Of a stretch of DNA of 64,000 nt, positions 1 through 13,299 are shown piece after piece. Numbering within the stretch: the stretch's first letter is position 1; each line of letters opens with the position of its first letter. The position numbers and the translations under genes were made by a program. Under the pieces are notes generated by a model, which saw nothing but the letters and a program-made list of their open reading frames with translations, ran no database searches and had not been told where the DNA came from. The DNA comes from Lithospermum erythrorhizon (lineage: Eukaryota > Streptophyta > Magnoliopsida > Boraginales > Boraginaceae), in NCBI GenBank assembly GCA_019722365.1, contig JADFUC010001799.1, forward strand, positions 1-64,000. The letters are read 5' to 3'.

Positions 1-922
1 ATCAGTACTTCGTTCAGCCTAACGTTCAACGTAAGCTACATTCCAGCCAACTAAATGAAATCTCAATATTAAATTAAATGCCTTATTACACAACAACCAA
101 AACTTTAAGCACATTCTAATCAATTCAACAATCAATTGACAACTAATTAATCAATTAAATACAACCTCCAATTCGAACACTAAATGCTATACGAACTTGA
201 ACTTTCTCATTGATCTACTACTATCCATATCGAATAATAATAATTCTATGCCCAGAAACAACTATATTAAAGTCCTACAACCTCATATTATAATTTAAAG
301 TTAAGAAAAGTCAATAAAGTCAACCTCAGCTTACACAATTTCTAGCTTGATAATCACTGAAATCACGTAATCCCTGGCGATGCTTAGATAACATTTACAT
401 GCCATAATAAATTCAAGATCTAAAGTCAACACAAAGTCAAACTAGTAAATGGTCAACTCGAGCCTTAAATAGTAGAAGTTAGATCAAAACTCATACCTTT
501 GATGAAGCGAGAGATGGGAAAACGAGATTATGAAGCTAGATTCCACAAGATTTTACTAAGAAAAAAAAAATCAAGGAAGTTTGAGGAGAGGGTTAGGCCC
601 TTTGCTTAGGGAAGAAGAAGAAAGGATTTGATGATAAGGTTTGATGTTTAGGACAAGTATAAAAGTTGAGTGAGAGGAGGTGGTAGGTAAGGGGCCTTTG
701 TATGAAGTTTAGGTCTCGTTTGATTCGCAATTTTGCTTCTCTTCTCGGTTTAACAACATAATTCGAACCTGAGAGTCAAATTACATTTCCTATTCTCAAA
801 ATATATTATGCTTGACCCATATTATCATTATTCCATTAAAATTTTTTTAACTTTAACACGAAACACTCAACGGGAAACTAAATCACATTAAGAAAAATAT
901 ACTTATACGAGCGGGTATTTAG
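1..922 (-). repeat. 3' LTR (partial) of the minus-strand gypsy element
   Basis: The sequence parallels 7260-8195 along its length. Shared landmarks are the ACTAAATGCTATACGAACT stretch, the run of AAAGTCAACACAAAGTCAA type, CATACCTTTGATGA, and the ATATATTATGCTTGA stretch near the inner end. The inner boundary is placed near 922, where GGGTATTTA stands for the reverse complement of a TGTAATAACCC-type LTR start. The outer part lies beyond the window. Confidence 0.75.
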
Positions 923-3900
923 GTCTCATAAAATAAAAATTTAGTCCTCGAGAATTTACTCGGCGTATTTCGCGCGTACTTGATACACTTACTCGGCCTC
1001 ATAGTAATTCATATACTACACATATTGCCAGCACAAAGTTTAAGAACTAACCTTACATTTGAAAAGATGTAGACAATACGACTTGACATCCTCCTCTCTC
1101 GTTCCCAGTAGCTTCCTCCACTCGTTGATTTCGCCCCGCAACACCTTTACTAAAACCCGCAACTTTTGTTTACTTGACACTTTTCCTTACGATCAAAGAA
1201 TTTTCACGGTTTTCTCTTCATCACGTAAGGTCCTCTCCAAACTCCATTGGTTGAGACTCCAAGATGGGATTACGTCTAGGATATACTTCCTCCAAACATG
1301 ACACATGGAAGATGTTATGAATTAAATGTCCAACTCTGGAGGCAGCTTAACGATAGGCAGCCGGACGGCTACGCCCCGAAATCTCCATACGGACCGTGCT
1401 CGTGGAGGCTCAGCTTCCCTCTCTTCCCAGTCTCGGCCACGCGCTTTCACGGGGGATATTCTCAGGAAATACTCTATCACCAATTTCCAAAGGTTAAATC
1501 CACGATGCGCATACATCTTTTTGTCTATCTTATAGCTTTCAGTCTTTGTTGTATCAATTTTATTCTCTCCGCCCGACGCTTTGCTATTTCACAGGCAGTA
1601 CGGCACCCATCTCACACTTCATTTCCAACAAATGAGTCCTACATTTTCTGCAATACTTCAAATGGTGCCATCGATGTTGGAAGCTATTTATTATATACAG
1701 AAAAACTCCATTTTAGGCAATTAAATGCATCCAATTCGGAAAATTCAACACACGAGGCCCATGACATATCCTTGATGTTTGAATTGTTCTCTTTATTTGC
1801 CCATCGACTATGGATGAAATGATGTACTCAAATTGACCCTTGTCACATTAAGCTAGCTTTGAAATCTTCCAAAATAAAGAGTGAATCTAGCATCTCGATA
1901 AATTAATGAATGCTTGCACTCCGTCTGATATTGTGATTTGATCATACAACCTACTTGACTTGCTCGAGGACCGTGAGTCGATTTCATTTAGTAAGAAATG
2001 AGCTGATTTAGCCAGTCACGTCACTATCGCTTTAAAATACCGTCATTCTTCTTGTCCTCAAAGAATTCCAAAATAAAGTCCATCGTAATATGCTCGAGTC
2101 ACTCTACGGAATAGGAAGGGGTTGCGATAGCCCATTAGATATCGTGTTCTATCTTCACTGTTGACAAATTGACACTTTGATACAAATTGGCAATTTCCCC
2201 TCTTCATGTTGGGCCGCGATACAACGCTCTTAAGTCTCTATACATCTTTTGTGCCACCGGGGATGCATACTATATGGAGCATTATGAGCCGTCCAAAATC
2301 TCCTTTTTTTCAACTCTTGAAGTGAAGCCGCGAATAATCTACCGTGCATTGTAAGGGCTCCGTCGTCTCTGCCGTCCGCAGTCAGATACGCTGCTTTTCA
2401 CTTCCCCGATTATCTTTTTGCAATTTCTCATCTTTTTTGCTGTCCCTCCAGTATTCGATCAAAAGAACCCGATTGAACTCTTATTTGCGCCAACAAACCG
2501 CCATAAACTCCCTCCGAATTAACACCGAGTTGCTTCATTTCATTTAATGGCTCCTTAATGCTTACACTACGACTCGTCGCCAGCCACCCATTCGCCTTCC
2601 CGGGGATGATACTCATTAAAACATCTGTCGCTAATAAACTCCATCCATCTTGTTGCCTCGATTCAAATCTCTCTGCGTGGAAGTATTTCAAACTTGTGAT
2701 GGTAAAAATTTTGCAAGTCGCGTACAAAATAATGCCTCAATCTTAGGAAGTGCGAGAACACGATTGCGGCTAGTTCCCGAATGCGTCGTCGGATAGTTTT
2801 TCTCATGATTTCTATAAATTTGTCGCGATGCATACGCTACCACCTTACCATGTTGCATTACTTTTACATCCCAACCCTTGATGTGACGCGTCAGCTATAC
2901 ACGATAGCAGCCATCACATCACAGCCGGAAAAGTCGATACTAAGCGCGGTAGTCGGTACCTGCTTTCAGCTTTCATTGGAAGCCGCAGTTCACAACCGCT
3001 CCCAAACAAATGGGAACTCCGCTACAGTCAACTTTGGTCATGGAGTGCTTGTAATAGTGAAGTCTTGTGTAATCTCCGATAGTATCGGTAGACCAGAAAA
3101 CTTACTTATTTCGATAGCAGCTAGTGGGTGGTTCCCGATTAAATCGCGAACTGACTTTTGAGGATCGGCAGCATACCCTCTCCCGAAATCACGTAGCCCG
3201 AGCGCACTTTCCCAGCCACCAATTCACACTTGGAAAATTTAGCATAAATTCATTTTTCTTCTTCAAAAGTCTCATTGCTTGATTCGAAGTGTTCTTAAGT
3301 ACTCTCACACCACTACGGAATATATATCAAAATATGGTCAATGAACACCACCACAAATTTTATCAAAAATGAAGCGGAACACCCGATTCATAAGGTCCAT
3401 AAGCGATCACCGGGGCATTAAATATTAAAGCGGAATCACCCAAAACTCGTAGTGCCCGTATCTTTGTTCTAATACCCAAGCGATGTTACATAAATCCATC
3501 ATAATCTTTCAGTCCGGTGTTGGCGACCTGAGTCAATCTTAGAAAATACCGGTTATCCTTCCAATTGATCAAGCGGTCGTGATTCTATGCAACGGATATC
3601 GATTCTTAATCGTTACTTTGTTCATTTGTCTATAATCGATACAGGCCTCAAAGATCCGTCCTTGCTTGACAAATAACACGGGTACCCCAGTGAACTACTT
3701 GGTCGAATGAATCCACTTATCCAACAATTCCTCGATTGCGTTTTTCAACTCCTTGACTCCAGGAGCCGATGCATTCTATAAGGTGTGTCGTAGAAATGCG
3801 GAGTAGTACGAGGAATTAATTCTATGGAGAAAACTCCGCCTACCGCGGGGAGGAAGTCCATTGCAACTCCTCGGGGAAACATATCAACGTACTCTCTGCA

Positions 3901-5875
3901 TGACATACCTCCCTCGGTCGACCTTACCAGCACGTATGGAAACAACATGAGCAAGATAACCAGCACATCGCTACCGACATCTTTATAGGCAACTAAAGGC
4001 GATAGAGACAAGAAGAAAGAAATTTTTCTATCACTGGGAAGAAGATCTTAGATTTGAGGACTAGATATTTCGATCTTCTTAAGATGACAATCTATCGCGT
4101 GATGTCTCCCCAACTGATCCATTCCCCGAGGAATAAGATCAAAATCATTCATCTGAGTAGTAAATGCATGTCTCCAAGCATTACAGTTTTCAATACTTAT
4201 GGGATAATTTCTAAGTATCTTATCAGTAACGGACTTTCCTTTGAGTTAAATTAGTGGTACGGCAAGGAATTTCGAGTTTTAGGAATCTGACTGGGAAAAT
4301 TTGAGGAGATATAAAGGGAATGAGTGACTCCCACGAATCAAAGCGAAGACTTTTCTTGGCCGCGTAAATTTAAAGTACCGTGACCACCACAGAGAATCAC
4401 GAGCTTCCCTCTTGGGTAGCTGCAAATATCGCCCACGACTAGTTCCGGCGCCATCTGAGTAGTCGAGCCTTCTTACCACGACTGCTCCCGACTCCACGCC
4501 CAAGCTTCCTCTGCCACTCAATGCGGCCTCCGGGGCTTCCTTGATAGCCTCTGCGCTTAAGTACTTGGCTTTGGAGGAAATGTGCTAGCACTCCCACTAA
4601 CACTCTGCCTCACGGGGACAATCAGCGACTGATAGCCTGCCGCTTCGGCGACATCGATAGCGGACAGCTGACAACGTCTAAAGGCATTCCTTGACTACGT
4701 GACCAGGTTTACCACAGCAAGCGCCCGTAGTCACTTCTACTCCCCACGATAACCTCTGCAGAGATCCCCGGACCGATTAAAGACACAGGCATAGAAGCAG
4801 TAGTCTTTGAATTGAAATTAGTAGAAGGGGCCTTGTCGACTCTGGCATAGCGGGCATGTTGTGATGGGCGTCCACGGAACCCCGAACTGGTAACCGCCCA
4901 TCACAGGCGTCGTATCTTCCCTCTTTTCTCCCCCACTCTCTTGGACACTTTCGAGCCCAATCCATCTCCACAGCCAAAGGCATCATTCACTAGTTCATAT
5001 TGGAAAGTTGTATAATTAGCAGGTAGAAACTTAGTGCGGATCTCGAGTTCATTCGAATCCACTGAACCTCTCGATCCCTCTTTCCCTCGGTAAGTTGATT
5101 CACTACTCTGAGTAGGCAGCAGAGATCAACTTGAATCTCTCATGATCATTTATACTCTTGCCCCCCTTCTTAATTTGGATCAATTCTCTCTCTGCAGAAA
5201 TTTTGACACTTATGCCTTAAGACAAAAGCTCCCTCGAAATAATTCCACGGGCGATCCCACATGACACCCGGTGTCCATGACCCGCAATCAAAGATGGATT
5301 TTTATAGTCTCCGCTTAATCTACAGAGCTCCCACCGTGCAATCATGGCTGCGAATGCAGTCTCGACTCCCCGGTAACTCCCGTAGGCTCAAATATACTCT
5401 CCAGTCTCGAATGAACTTCAATGCGAATAGGAGAATGTTCGGCTCAGCCTTGAGCACCGGTAGTCCCGGCTTGAGGCGGTCAAATAAGCACTGCGCTAAC
5501 CCCCACGCCGCGCCCCGGCCGAACGCTACTGATGCCGTCTCCACCCCGGCGTTTACCCCAGAATCTGTGGCTGACATTAAGGCTGTCAGCCCTTTCTGAT
5601 ACTATCACGTTTTCTCGACTGCAGCACCTCTACCACCTCACATGGCGCCTCTGCGGCTCCCTGGCTATGCCCCTTTGGCTGTACTGCAGTAGCGCTTCTT
5701 AAGCAGGACCCTACGTGGTGTCCCCGATAGTGCAAAATAGCAAAGAAAGGAAGGATCGGACCCCTTGAGAAACTTGATATCGACAACTCTCTACTTGACT
5801 ACCAACCTAGGCACACATAACCACACAAGACACCACTTAAAGACCACAGACCTTCTAGGCTCACGATACCAAAAT
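922..5875 (-). pseudogene. Degenerate gag-pol of the minus-strand gypsy element
   Basis: The polyprotein reads on the minus strand and is shattered by stops and frameshifts. At 3745-4011 a fragment shows the linker before reverse transcriptase, ending in TTPHFYDTPYRM, which corresponds to the family's GTTPIS-x-x-PYRMAP. At about 3590-3680 a conserved RT segment includes [20 protein letters not shown]. At 3321-3357 the catalytic box reads FIDH, so the second aspartate of the usual FIDD is lost. Between 4270 and 5870 the fragments probably derive from gag and protease. Between 922 and 3000, where RNase H and integrase are expected, I could not place individual domains. Short open frames on either strand here are chance survivors, not genes. 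Confidence 0.7.
5859..5871 (-). other. Primer-binding site (tRNA-Met type) of the minus-strand gypsy element
   Basis: On the minus strand the bases read TGGTATCGTGAGC, close to the TGGTATCAGAGC complementary to plant initiator tRNA-Met that primes many gypsy and copia elements. It lies four bases inside the LTR boundary at 5876, which fixes the element's orientation. Confidence 0.7.
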
Positions 5876-8195
5876 TGTAACTGACCCTTTACAGTCGGCC
5901 GCACGAGGTTAAGATAAATTTGCTCAGCCTTGTACACAGAAGTCTGATCGATGCATACGATAACAAATATGACTTGTTGACATTAACAAAAACAAAACTC
6001 TACATTCCATGCATTAAATTGTTCCAATAACACATCCAACAAAATACGGAGACAACGAGAATACAATGGGCTGAATAATACAACCCAAAAGAATACACAA
6101 AGAAATCAGAAATACAATACGAGTCTAGAAATATACCGATAAACCACAAAAGAAAATGGCCCGTGAGGGCTTTTATGCCACCACACTACTTTATAATGCT
6201 CACGCATTTCGGCCAAAAGCGGATCCTCGGCCACCTCGGCGATGGCTCCTAGAGACTGGGCATGCAGAAGCGCCCGCCCATACGAGCAGGGGAGTTAGGC
6301 AATGAAGTTGAGTGAATACAAATACCACCAGGACTTGATTCCAGTAAGTATATATTCGTGCTTATATATACATAACACAATACCCACGTACATTAACGAG
6401 CCACAATAAATAGCTGTCCCATGTCACATTAGATTTCTCTTATACAATGTTACATAACACTATACATGAATTATATCCACCAATAATGCATATGCACTTA
6501 AGGAAACTTGATCCTACACACAAAAAGTCATCAAATGAGAATCGCCTCCATGAAGCCATACACGTATGAGAATCCGCCTCAAAGCGATATTGATAGGCCT
6601 CACTTTCCGTCCTGCATGACCGAGGGCTACGCCTCAATGTGCATATCACACCAAACCTCCGAATCCCGCAGAATTTGCCCACCTTGATATGGACACCGCA
6701 CAAACACGCCGGTCGGGAATTGCGCGACTCCCTTGAATAACACCTGAAAGCAATCAAAACACATCTGCGTACAACCCTTGTGTACGTGACACATGACACA
6801 AGTACACTCTGACGCACGTGGCATAGCCCTGATCTCGTAACATGAATGTAATCTCAATTATCTCATCACATATAACTCATAATCATAATTATCTCATGCT
6901 TAATATCAAATTAAAGTCTGATTATTTCATATTATGAATCATAATTCACAATCTCCACATAATATCAATCGTAATCACCTGATACACACGTCAAAATAGT
7001 CCCCGAGAGACAACACATACCAAAATATATAACATAATATATGTGAAAGGTTCCCATGGTAGAGATTTGTACTCACCTCGAGCCCAAAAGCGTGTGGTAA
7101 CTCTAGATCACAAGTGTTAGATCCGGGCTCGAAACTCTATTCAAAGAAATTATACATTAAAGCGTTCTATAGCATAACCTCTCTTAACATTTATATAAAC
7201 TCAGTGTTATACCGTCTCGAGTTCAAATTCCTGACTCCTTAGAAATCATCTATCCCAAAGATTGGTATACTAGCTTCTAACGTTCTAAACGTAATGCTTA
7301 CATTCCGATCGCCAACCATTAAAAACCTAAATATTAAATTAAATCACTTATTATCGCAACAATAAAACTTTAAGCACATTCTAATCAGAGTAACAATCAA
7401 TTGACAACTAATTAATCCATTAAATACAACCTCGATTCAAACACTAAATGCTATACGAACTTTTTCCCCCGAACTTTCTCGGCCCGATCTACATCCATAT
7501 CGAACCAATAATTCTATACCCCGAAAACAACTATATTAAAATCCTCTAACCTCATATTACACAATTTAAAGTTGATTTAAGAAAAGTCAATAAAAAGTCA
7601 ACCCTCAACTTACACCACTTTCTAACTTGATAATCACTTTCAGAAATCACTTGCATTAATCCCACTAAGCGATACTTAGATAACGTTTCTATACCATAAT
7701 AAATTCAAAGATCTAAAAGTCAACACAAAAGTCAAACTAGTAAATGGTCAACTCAAGCCTTTTAAATAATGAGATTGGAGGATCAAAACTCATACCTTTG
7801 ATGAGCGAGAGATGGGAAGCGAGATTGTGAGCTGGATTCCGTGAGATTTGCCAAAAATCAGGAAGTTTGAAAGGGGGTTCGGCCGTTTTGCTTAGGAAGA
7901 AGAAGAAAGATTTGATGATAAGTTTGAGGTTAGGATAAGTATAGAGATGAGTAATTATTAAATTGGGACCTTTATGTAGAGTTTAGGTCTCGTTAGTTAT
8001 GATTTAGCTTCTTCTCGGTTTAACAACATAGATTCGAACACAAAGTCCATTTCTATTCTCAAAATATATTATGCTTGAACCCATATTATCATTATTCCAA
8101 ATTTAAAATTTTAACTTTGACCATAAAAAACTCAGTAGAACAGCTGAAGAATCACGTTAAGAGAAAAATGCTTGCCTCTTGAATGGGTTATTTCA
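5876..8195 (-). repeat. 5' LTR of the minus-strand gypsy element
   Basis: The LTR starts with TGTAACTGACCC in plus orientation, which is the reverse complement of its 3' end. It closes near 8195 at GGGTTATTTCA, a degenerate copy of the family's LTR start (TGTAATAACCC). Its inner third pairs with 1-922. It carries a conserved spot reading GGTGAGTAC on the minus strand (near 7070-7080), shared with the other LTRs of this family in the window. About 2.3 kb long, which is typical of large chromovirus LTRs. Confidence 0.7.
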
Positions 8196-10850
8196 AAGGG
8201 AAATTTGTTACGACTATCTTTCCCCTCATCATCTTCTTGAATCAAAGGTAAGAATATTTGAAATCTTTTTTGAGTATTTCTTGAGTTATGAGAATGTTGA
8301 CTTTTGTGATTTGGGTTGACTTTGAGGCTGCAAGTTTAAAATGGTATAGAATTATAAATCTATGCTTAGATTATGGTATAGGAAGTGATAACACTTTCGA
8401 TTTATAGAGTTGAAATGCGTTGAAGGATGGATAGTTGACTTTTCGTTGATTTTTGTAAAGGTTGAATATTATTGAATCTAATTACATGTGTGTGTATAAT
8501 TGATGTTTTAAAGCAGGTGTATAGGAAGTCTACGTAATTTAAATACTAAGAGATAGAGGAAGTTATGGACCTTTGACTTCTAGATTGACTTTTGGAGAAA
8601 AAAAGTAGATATGTAAAAGTATGTTGTTGGACTTTTCCAATATAGATGTTTTTGGAGTATAGAGTAGTGATTTTGAGGTGTTGATTGGCGAAGTGTTTAT
8701 TATTTGGGATGGTCCAGTTTATCGTTTTCAGTAATCTTTCCAAACGCGTAGTAATATTTTCACCTAAGGTTAAGTTGATAATTAAATCTGACTCTTGAGT
8801 TGAAACTAAAATATGTAAGTGTTAAAATTGTAGCAAGTAGTAATTATAAATTTTAAATTGTTTTGATTGAGCGTGGAGGCGATGGGAAAGGCACTCGGAT
8901 TGATTGAGCGAGGCACATTGTTTATTTTCTAGCCAAGGTGAGTACAAATCTCACGTGAATTTCTCTATCGACATGTATGTATATGTTGTTGTACTTGTTG
9001 GTTGTCTTGAGGATATGTTCACTATTACTTCACTGTAGGAGATGATGTGTGGATGTGATGGTTATATATTGTTGATTGTGTGCCTTGGCTTAGGGTTGTG
9101 ACAAAATGCTATGATGATGATTTTGGTGTTTTTGGTTGGGGTTGTTTATTTCTTGTGTTGGGTGGGTGTGTGGGTTCTTGAGTCGTATAGGTGTTTTGAG
9201 GGAGTTGTTGATATATGTGTGGGTTGTATTACCACATTTGTGCCCATATACTATGGTATAAGTCTTGAGGTTGTTGATGTATGTTGGAGTTGTATTATCC
9301 GTTATTTTCGCTTATACCTCGGGTATAGAGGTCTTGTTTAGCCGTGCCTCGTTGCGATTCGGTGATAGCTTATGTCGGCAGACATAAGTTTCTCCTATGA
9401 GGTTGGGGTTGATTATATGCATTAGTTTTTGAAATCGGGATATGAGTTGATATGAGTTGTTATGAGTTGATATGAGTTGTTATGAGTTGATATGAGTTGG
9501 ATTTGAGTTGAGCGTGTTGTCTGATTGACACCGTTGCTTGAGTCGAGTTGATAAATTCGTTAGTCGATTAATTAGTTTAGTTGTAGTGTCGGGTAGTTTA
9601 TGTTGTTGAGGTTGTGGAGTTGGGTCTATTTGGTTGTGTTACACGTTGTTTAAATTTTCTATGGTATTTTGTGATATGTTTTATGACTCATTTATTGGTT
9701 ATGGATATGATGTTGATTATACTAGATGTTGCCTTGATGAAATTATAGGATTATGTTGGGTTGATCATTAATAGTATTATTTTGTTCTTTTTGTGGATCT
9801 AGGTTGATATTAATCGTTATACCTCCTAAATATTAAAAATTGCGTTGGTTAATGGATTTGAGATAACTTTTGAATGAGAATGGTAAAATTCTGAACACTT
9901 GTTTTTAAACCGAGGTTCATTACTACAGTTTATCGATGATGTTGATGATATTTTATAAATGGTGGAAATTTGAATTTAAATGTGTTAGTAGATAAGTTAT
10001 GATCTATTGATACGTTGAGAGAATAAGTTACGTATACTAATTGAAGGAATAGGGTGAGATAGTGCGTACATAAGTTTACCTTGATTTAGGGCATAAGTTG
10101 CTAAGTTGTGATACAAGATAATGGAGACGTTTGGGAACTTATTAAACATTCAGAGAGAGTAATGCAGGAGGTATAAAGTATATTTGGGAGTAGCAACTTT
10201 TAAAGGTGAACTAAAGATGATAATAGTTGAGTTGTTATGTGAGTTGAATCTTGTTGAGATTTTCTTTATATACTTAAGAAGATAACAAATAGAGATAGGC
10301 GCTTGATTTAAGGTGTAGTGTGAGTAAGTTGTTGGTGGTGTGGGTTGTTGGTGTTAGTTGGAAAGCCATTAAGGAAAGAGGTATCTTGTCGAGGTAACAT
10401 ATATAAAATATAACTCTTGAGATGTATAGTCTTCAAATAGGTAGAGACTTGAATTATCCTTCTTTGTATGGTGGTGGGTTAGCCACGTGATATTTGTATT
10501 CACTCGACTTCATAGGCGACTCACTTATTCACTGTAGGCGAGGCATTTTATAGCCCTAGGTTATTCTTAGGGGATAGTGAGATGCATTGGCGGAATAAAC
10601 TGCGTACCCGTGGAGGTGGCGATGGTGAAGACACCAGCAGCTCGTACTTTTTATCTTTGGAGTTTTTATGTTGTATGGCAAATTATTGTTGTCTCGAGTT
10701 GTAAAATCAGTTGTTTGATGTTGTATTTATATCATTACTTATCAGTTGTTCTTTGATGTTAGGTTAGTTCACATTAGATGAGAGTTGTATTGTTTTTATT
10801 TATAAATGTTAAATTAAATTCGATTTACAGCAAATTTATCCATCGTTGGT
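8196..10850 (+). repeat. LTR-derived fragment, plus orientation, related to the neighbouring gypsy LTRs
   Basis: This block lacks coding content but follows the landmarks of the chromovirus LTR at 39179-41691 in the same order. These are the TTGACTTTT motifs near its start, CAAGGTGAGTACAAATCTCAC at 8934-8954, CTTATAC hairpin motifs near 9250 and 9310, and a GGTGGTGAGGAC-like stretch near 10615. The first 300 or so bases and a clean end are missing. It abuts the minus-strand LTR at 8195 in the opposite orientation, so it must come from a separate insertion. Confidence 0.55.
9441..9500 (+). repeat. 10-bp tandem repeat, six copies
   Basis: Six consecutive units of TATGAGTTGR-type run without a break, with the tenth base alternating A and T for the first five and G in the last. 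The effective period is therefore 20 bp. It lies inside the plus-oriented LTR fragment and is not seen in the other LTR copies. Confidence 0.9.
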
Positions 10851-10859
10851 GGCTAAATT

Positions 10860-12049
10860 AATAGGTTGATGGTACTCAAACACATAAAATATGAATTTAT
10901 AATCATGTCAAATATTCTCTGGTTAAGAAATCTGGAAGATGATTATCTTCACCTTTTTTATGAATAATTTCAAAATCAAAAGGGGCTAAATGTGCTTGTC
11001 ATCGTGCAAACATTTGTTTAGAAACATTATGTTTGAAATCTTTATTAAACATAAATTTTCTGCTTGACAATCTGTCTTAATAATAAATTTTTGATTATAT
11101 AAATCATCTGGAACTTTAAAACACATTTAACTATAGCAAAGAATTTCTTTAGCTACAGTTGCATAATTCTTTAACTATTATTCATTTTCGAATTAAAATC
11201 TTTAAGCATATTCTTGTTTTGTATACAGGTTGTCGTTTTTAATATTCCTCAAATCCTATATTTGAAGACATTAGTTTCAACAATTTTTTTTCAATTTGGG
11301 TTAGCTATCAAACATGGTAATATTTTAACCTCTTCTCTAATTTTCCACAGGAGCTGCTTATGTTTATATGACCATGGTTTAGGATTTTTCTTAAGCCTTT
11401 CATATAAAATTATTGTATCTTCCGCTAAATTTTTATAATAGAGAGAAATATAATTTGAGACTAGCTAAAATCTTTATGTGACTTTTTATCAAGAATTTCA
11501 TCCGGAATTTTTGAAGTAAAATCAATACTTCTATTTATAGAAGGAATAATATTACCTTTTCGATGTATAGCCTAAAATGCTTATCTTGGTTTGACATGAA
11601 GAAGACATCTTTGACTTAGATATGACTAAATCGTTTTGGATAATAATTTTTCTAAATATATCTAAATATTTAAAATGACTTTCAATAGTTTTGAGAAAAC
11701 TAAAATATCATAAAAATTATAAACTATTATAAATTCCTTTATAGTTTAAAAATATCGTTTCATGGAATTGAAGAACGTTCTTAAGACCACCCAAAGGCAT
11801 AAGATTCCATTCATAGTGTCCAAAAGGCTAAAATTAATGATAGGAATCCTACTGCATTATTGACAACCCAGCGATTGATAATAATTCCGATCCGCCGGGA
11901 TGTGACAACGATAGCGGATGATACGGCACTAATTGGGATAGCAAACATAAAGAAAATAGTGCAAAGATTAAATGGGACACAAGATTTTGTCAAGTTCCTC
12001 GATGTGAGAGATTGCATTCGACTGCTGGGGTCCCTAATGTCATGAAGAT

Positions 12050-12050
<1 letters not shown>
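10860..12050 (-). pseudogene. Endogenous pararetrovirus-like (Caulimoviridae) RT-RNase H fragment, broken
   Basis: Read on the minus strand, scattered frames carry segments typical of plant pararetrovirus polymerases. One is an RT palm end with LGYT and a following lysine-rich stretch (about 11540-11620). Another is an RNase H segment with FIIKTDCQA (about 11040-11100). A third is the C-terminal RNase H motif with KKGEDNHLPDFLTRE (about 10915-10970). An upstream RT part probably extends to about 12017. Stops and frameshifts occur throughout, and no LTRs flank it. The K-x-D-C-Q-A form of RNase H and the missing LTRs favour Caulimoviridae over a gypsy element, but a divergent retrotransposon remains possible. 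It cannot encode a functional polymerase as it stands. Confidence 0.6.
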
Positions 12051-12773
<723 letters not shown>

Positions 12774-12951
12774 GTGGATGTCTAATCCATTTGCTTACTT
12801 TATTAAGGATTTATAATGTATTGCAATCACAGGAGCTCCTCTTTTCTTTTACATTTTGAATGTTTATTAACATAAAAGGCCGTCTGAAGACCAAGGGATG
12901 GGAAGAACATATATGTTTTTTAGTAAGGATTCAATTTCTTTTTGTGAACGG

Positions 12952-13175
12952 CGGACGTCCGATTCGTCCAAGCGGAGGTCGCTAATAACAAAGTATATTC
13001 ACTACAATGGTCGATGTTTAAATAAAGGCTAGTTATCGGACATCCGATTTACATGAGACGGATGTCGGTTACATAACAGACTTCGATTACGAGGGCGATA
13101 AGCTAATAAGGCGAGGTGAATCTAACTTAAAAGGCTATGTACCGGACGCCCGATTTAATTAGCGGATGTCATTAC
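12952..13175 (+). repeat. Cluster of CGGAC-NN-CCGATT repeats
   Basis: Three copies of a 13-bp motif occur at 12952-12964 (CGGACGTCCGATT), 13037-13049 (CGGACATCCGATT) and 13143-13155 (CGGACGCCCGATT). Related halves such as GACGGATGTCGGTT (13067) and AGCGGATGTCATT (13161) lie between them on the other strand. The base composition differs from the AT-rich flanks. Such clusters are typical of subterminal repeats of CACTA or Mutator-like transposons, but no terminal inverted repeats were found. Confidence 0.5.
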
Positions 13176-13299
13176 GTTAACGAGCGAAACTAACGAGCGT
13201 GTCTTAGAAACGGCGGTCGAGCCAATCATACGAATCCGAAATGAATGTCAATGAGGCGAGCATTTTCTTTAAAATCTTTATCATGCATTTAGTAGGTAG

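Larger units (their letters stand above)
1..8195 (-). mobile_element. Decayed Ty3/gypsy LTR retrotransposon, 3' LTR cut by window edge
   Basis: Two related blocks (1 to about 922 and 5876 to about 8195) lie in the same orientation and flank a region whose pol remnants read on the minus strand, so they are the LTRs. The 5' LTR is the one at higher coordinates. A primer-binding site reading TGGTATCGTGAGC on the minus strand sits directly inside it (5859-5871). At the other end the sequence just inside the 3' LTR (about 925-960) matches the layout of the pre-LTR sequence of the chromovirus at 46480-46515. Reverse-transcriptase remnants lie at 3320-4010. All reading frames are broken, so the element is dead. 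The LTRs and the TGGTATC-type primer site point to the same broad gypsy group as the element at 39179-49093. Confidence 0.8.

Noticed and set aside
1059..1822. Overlapping open frames of 80 and 174 codons on the plus strand
   Set aside because: They lie inside the minus-strand gypsy internal region, show no domain, and are opposite to the RT remnants.
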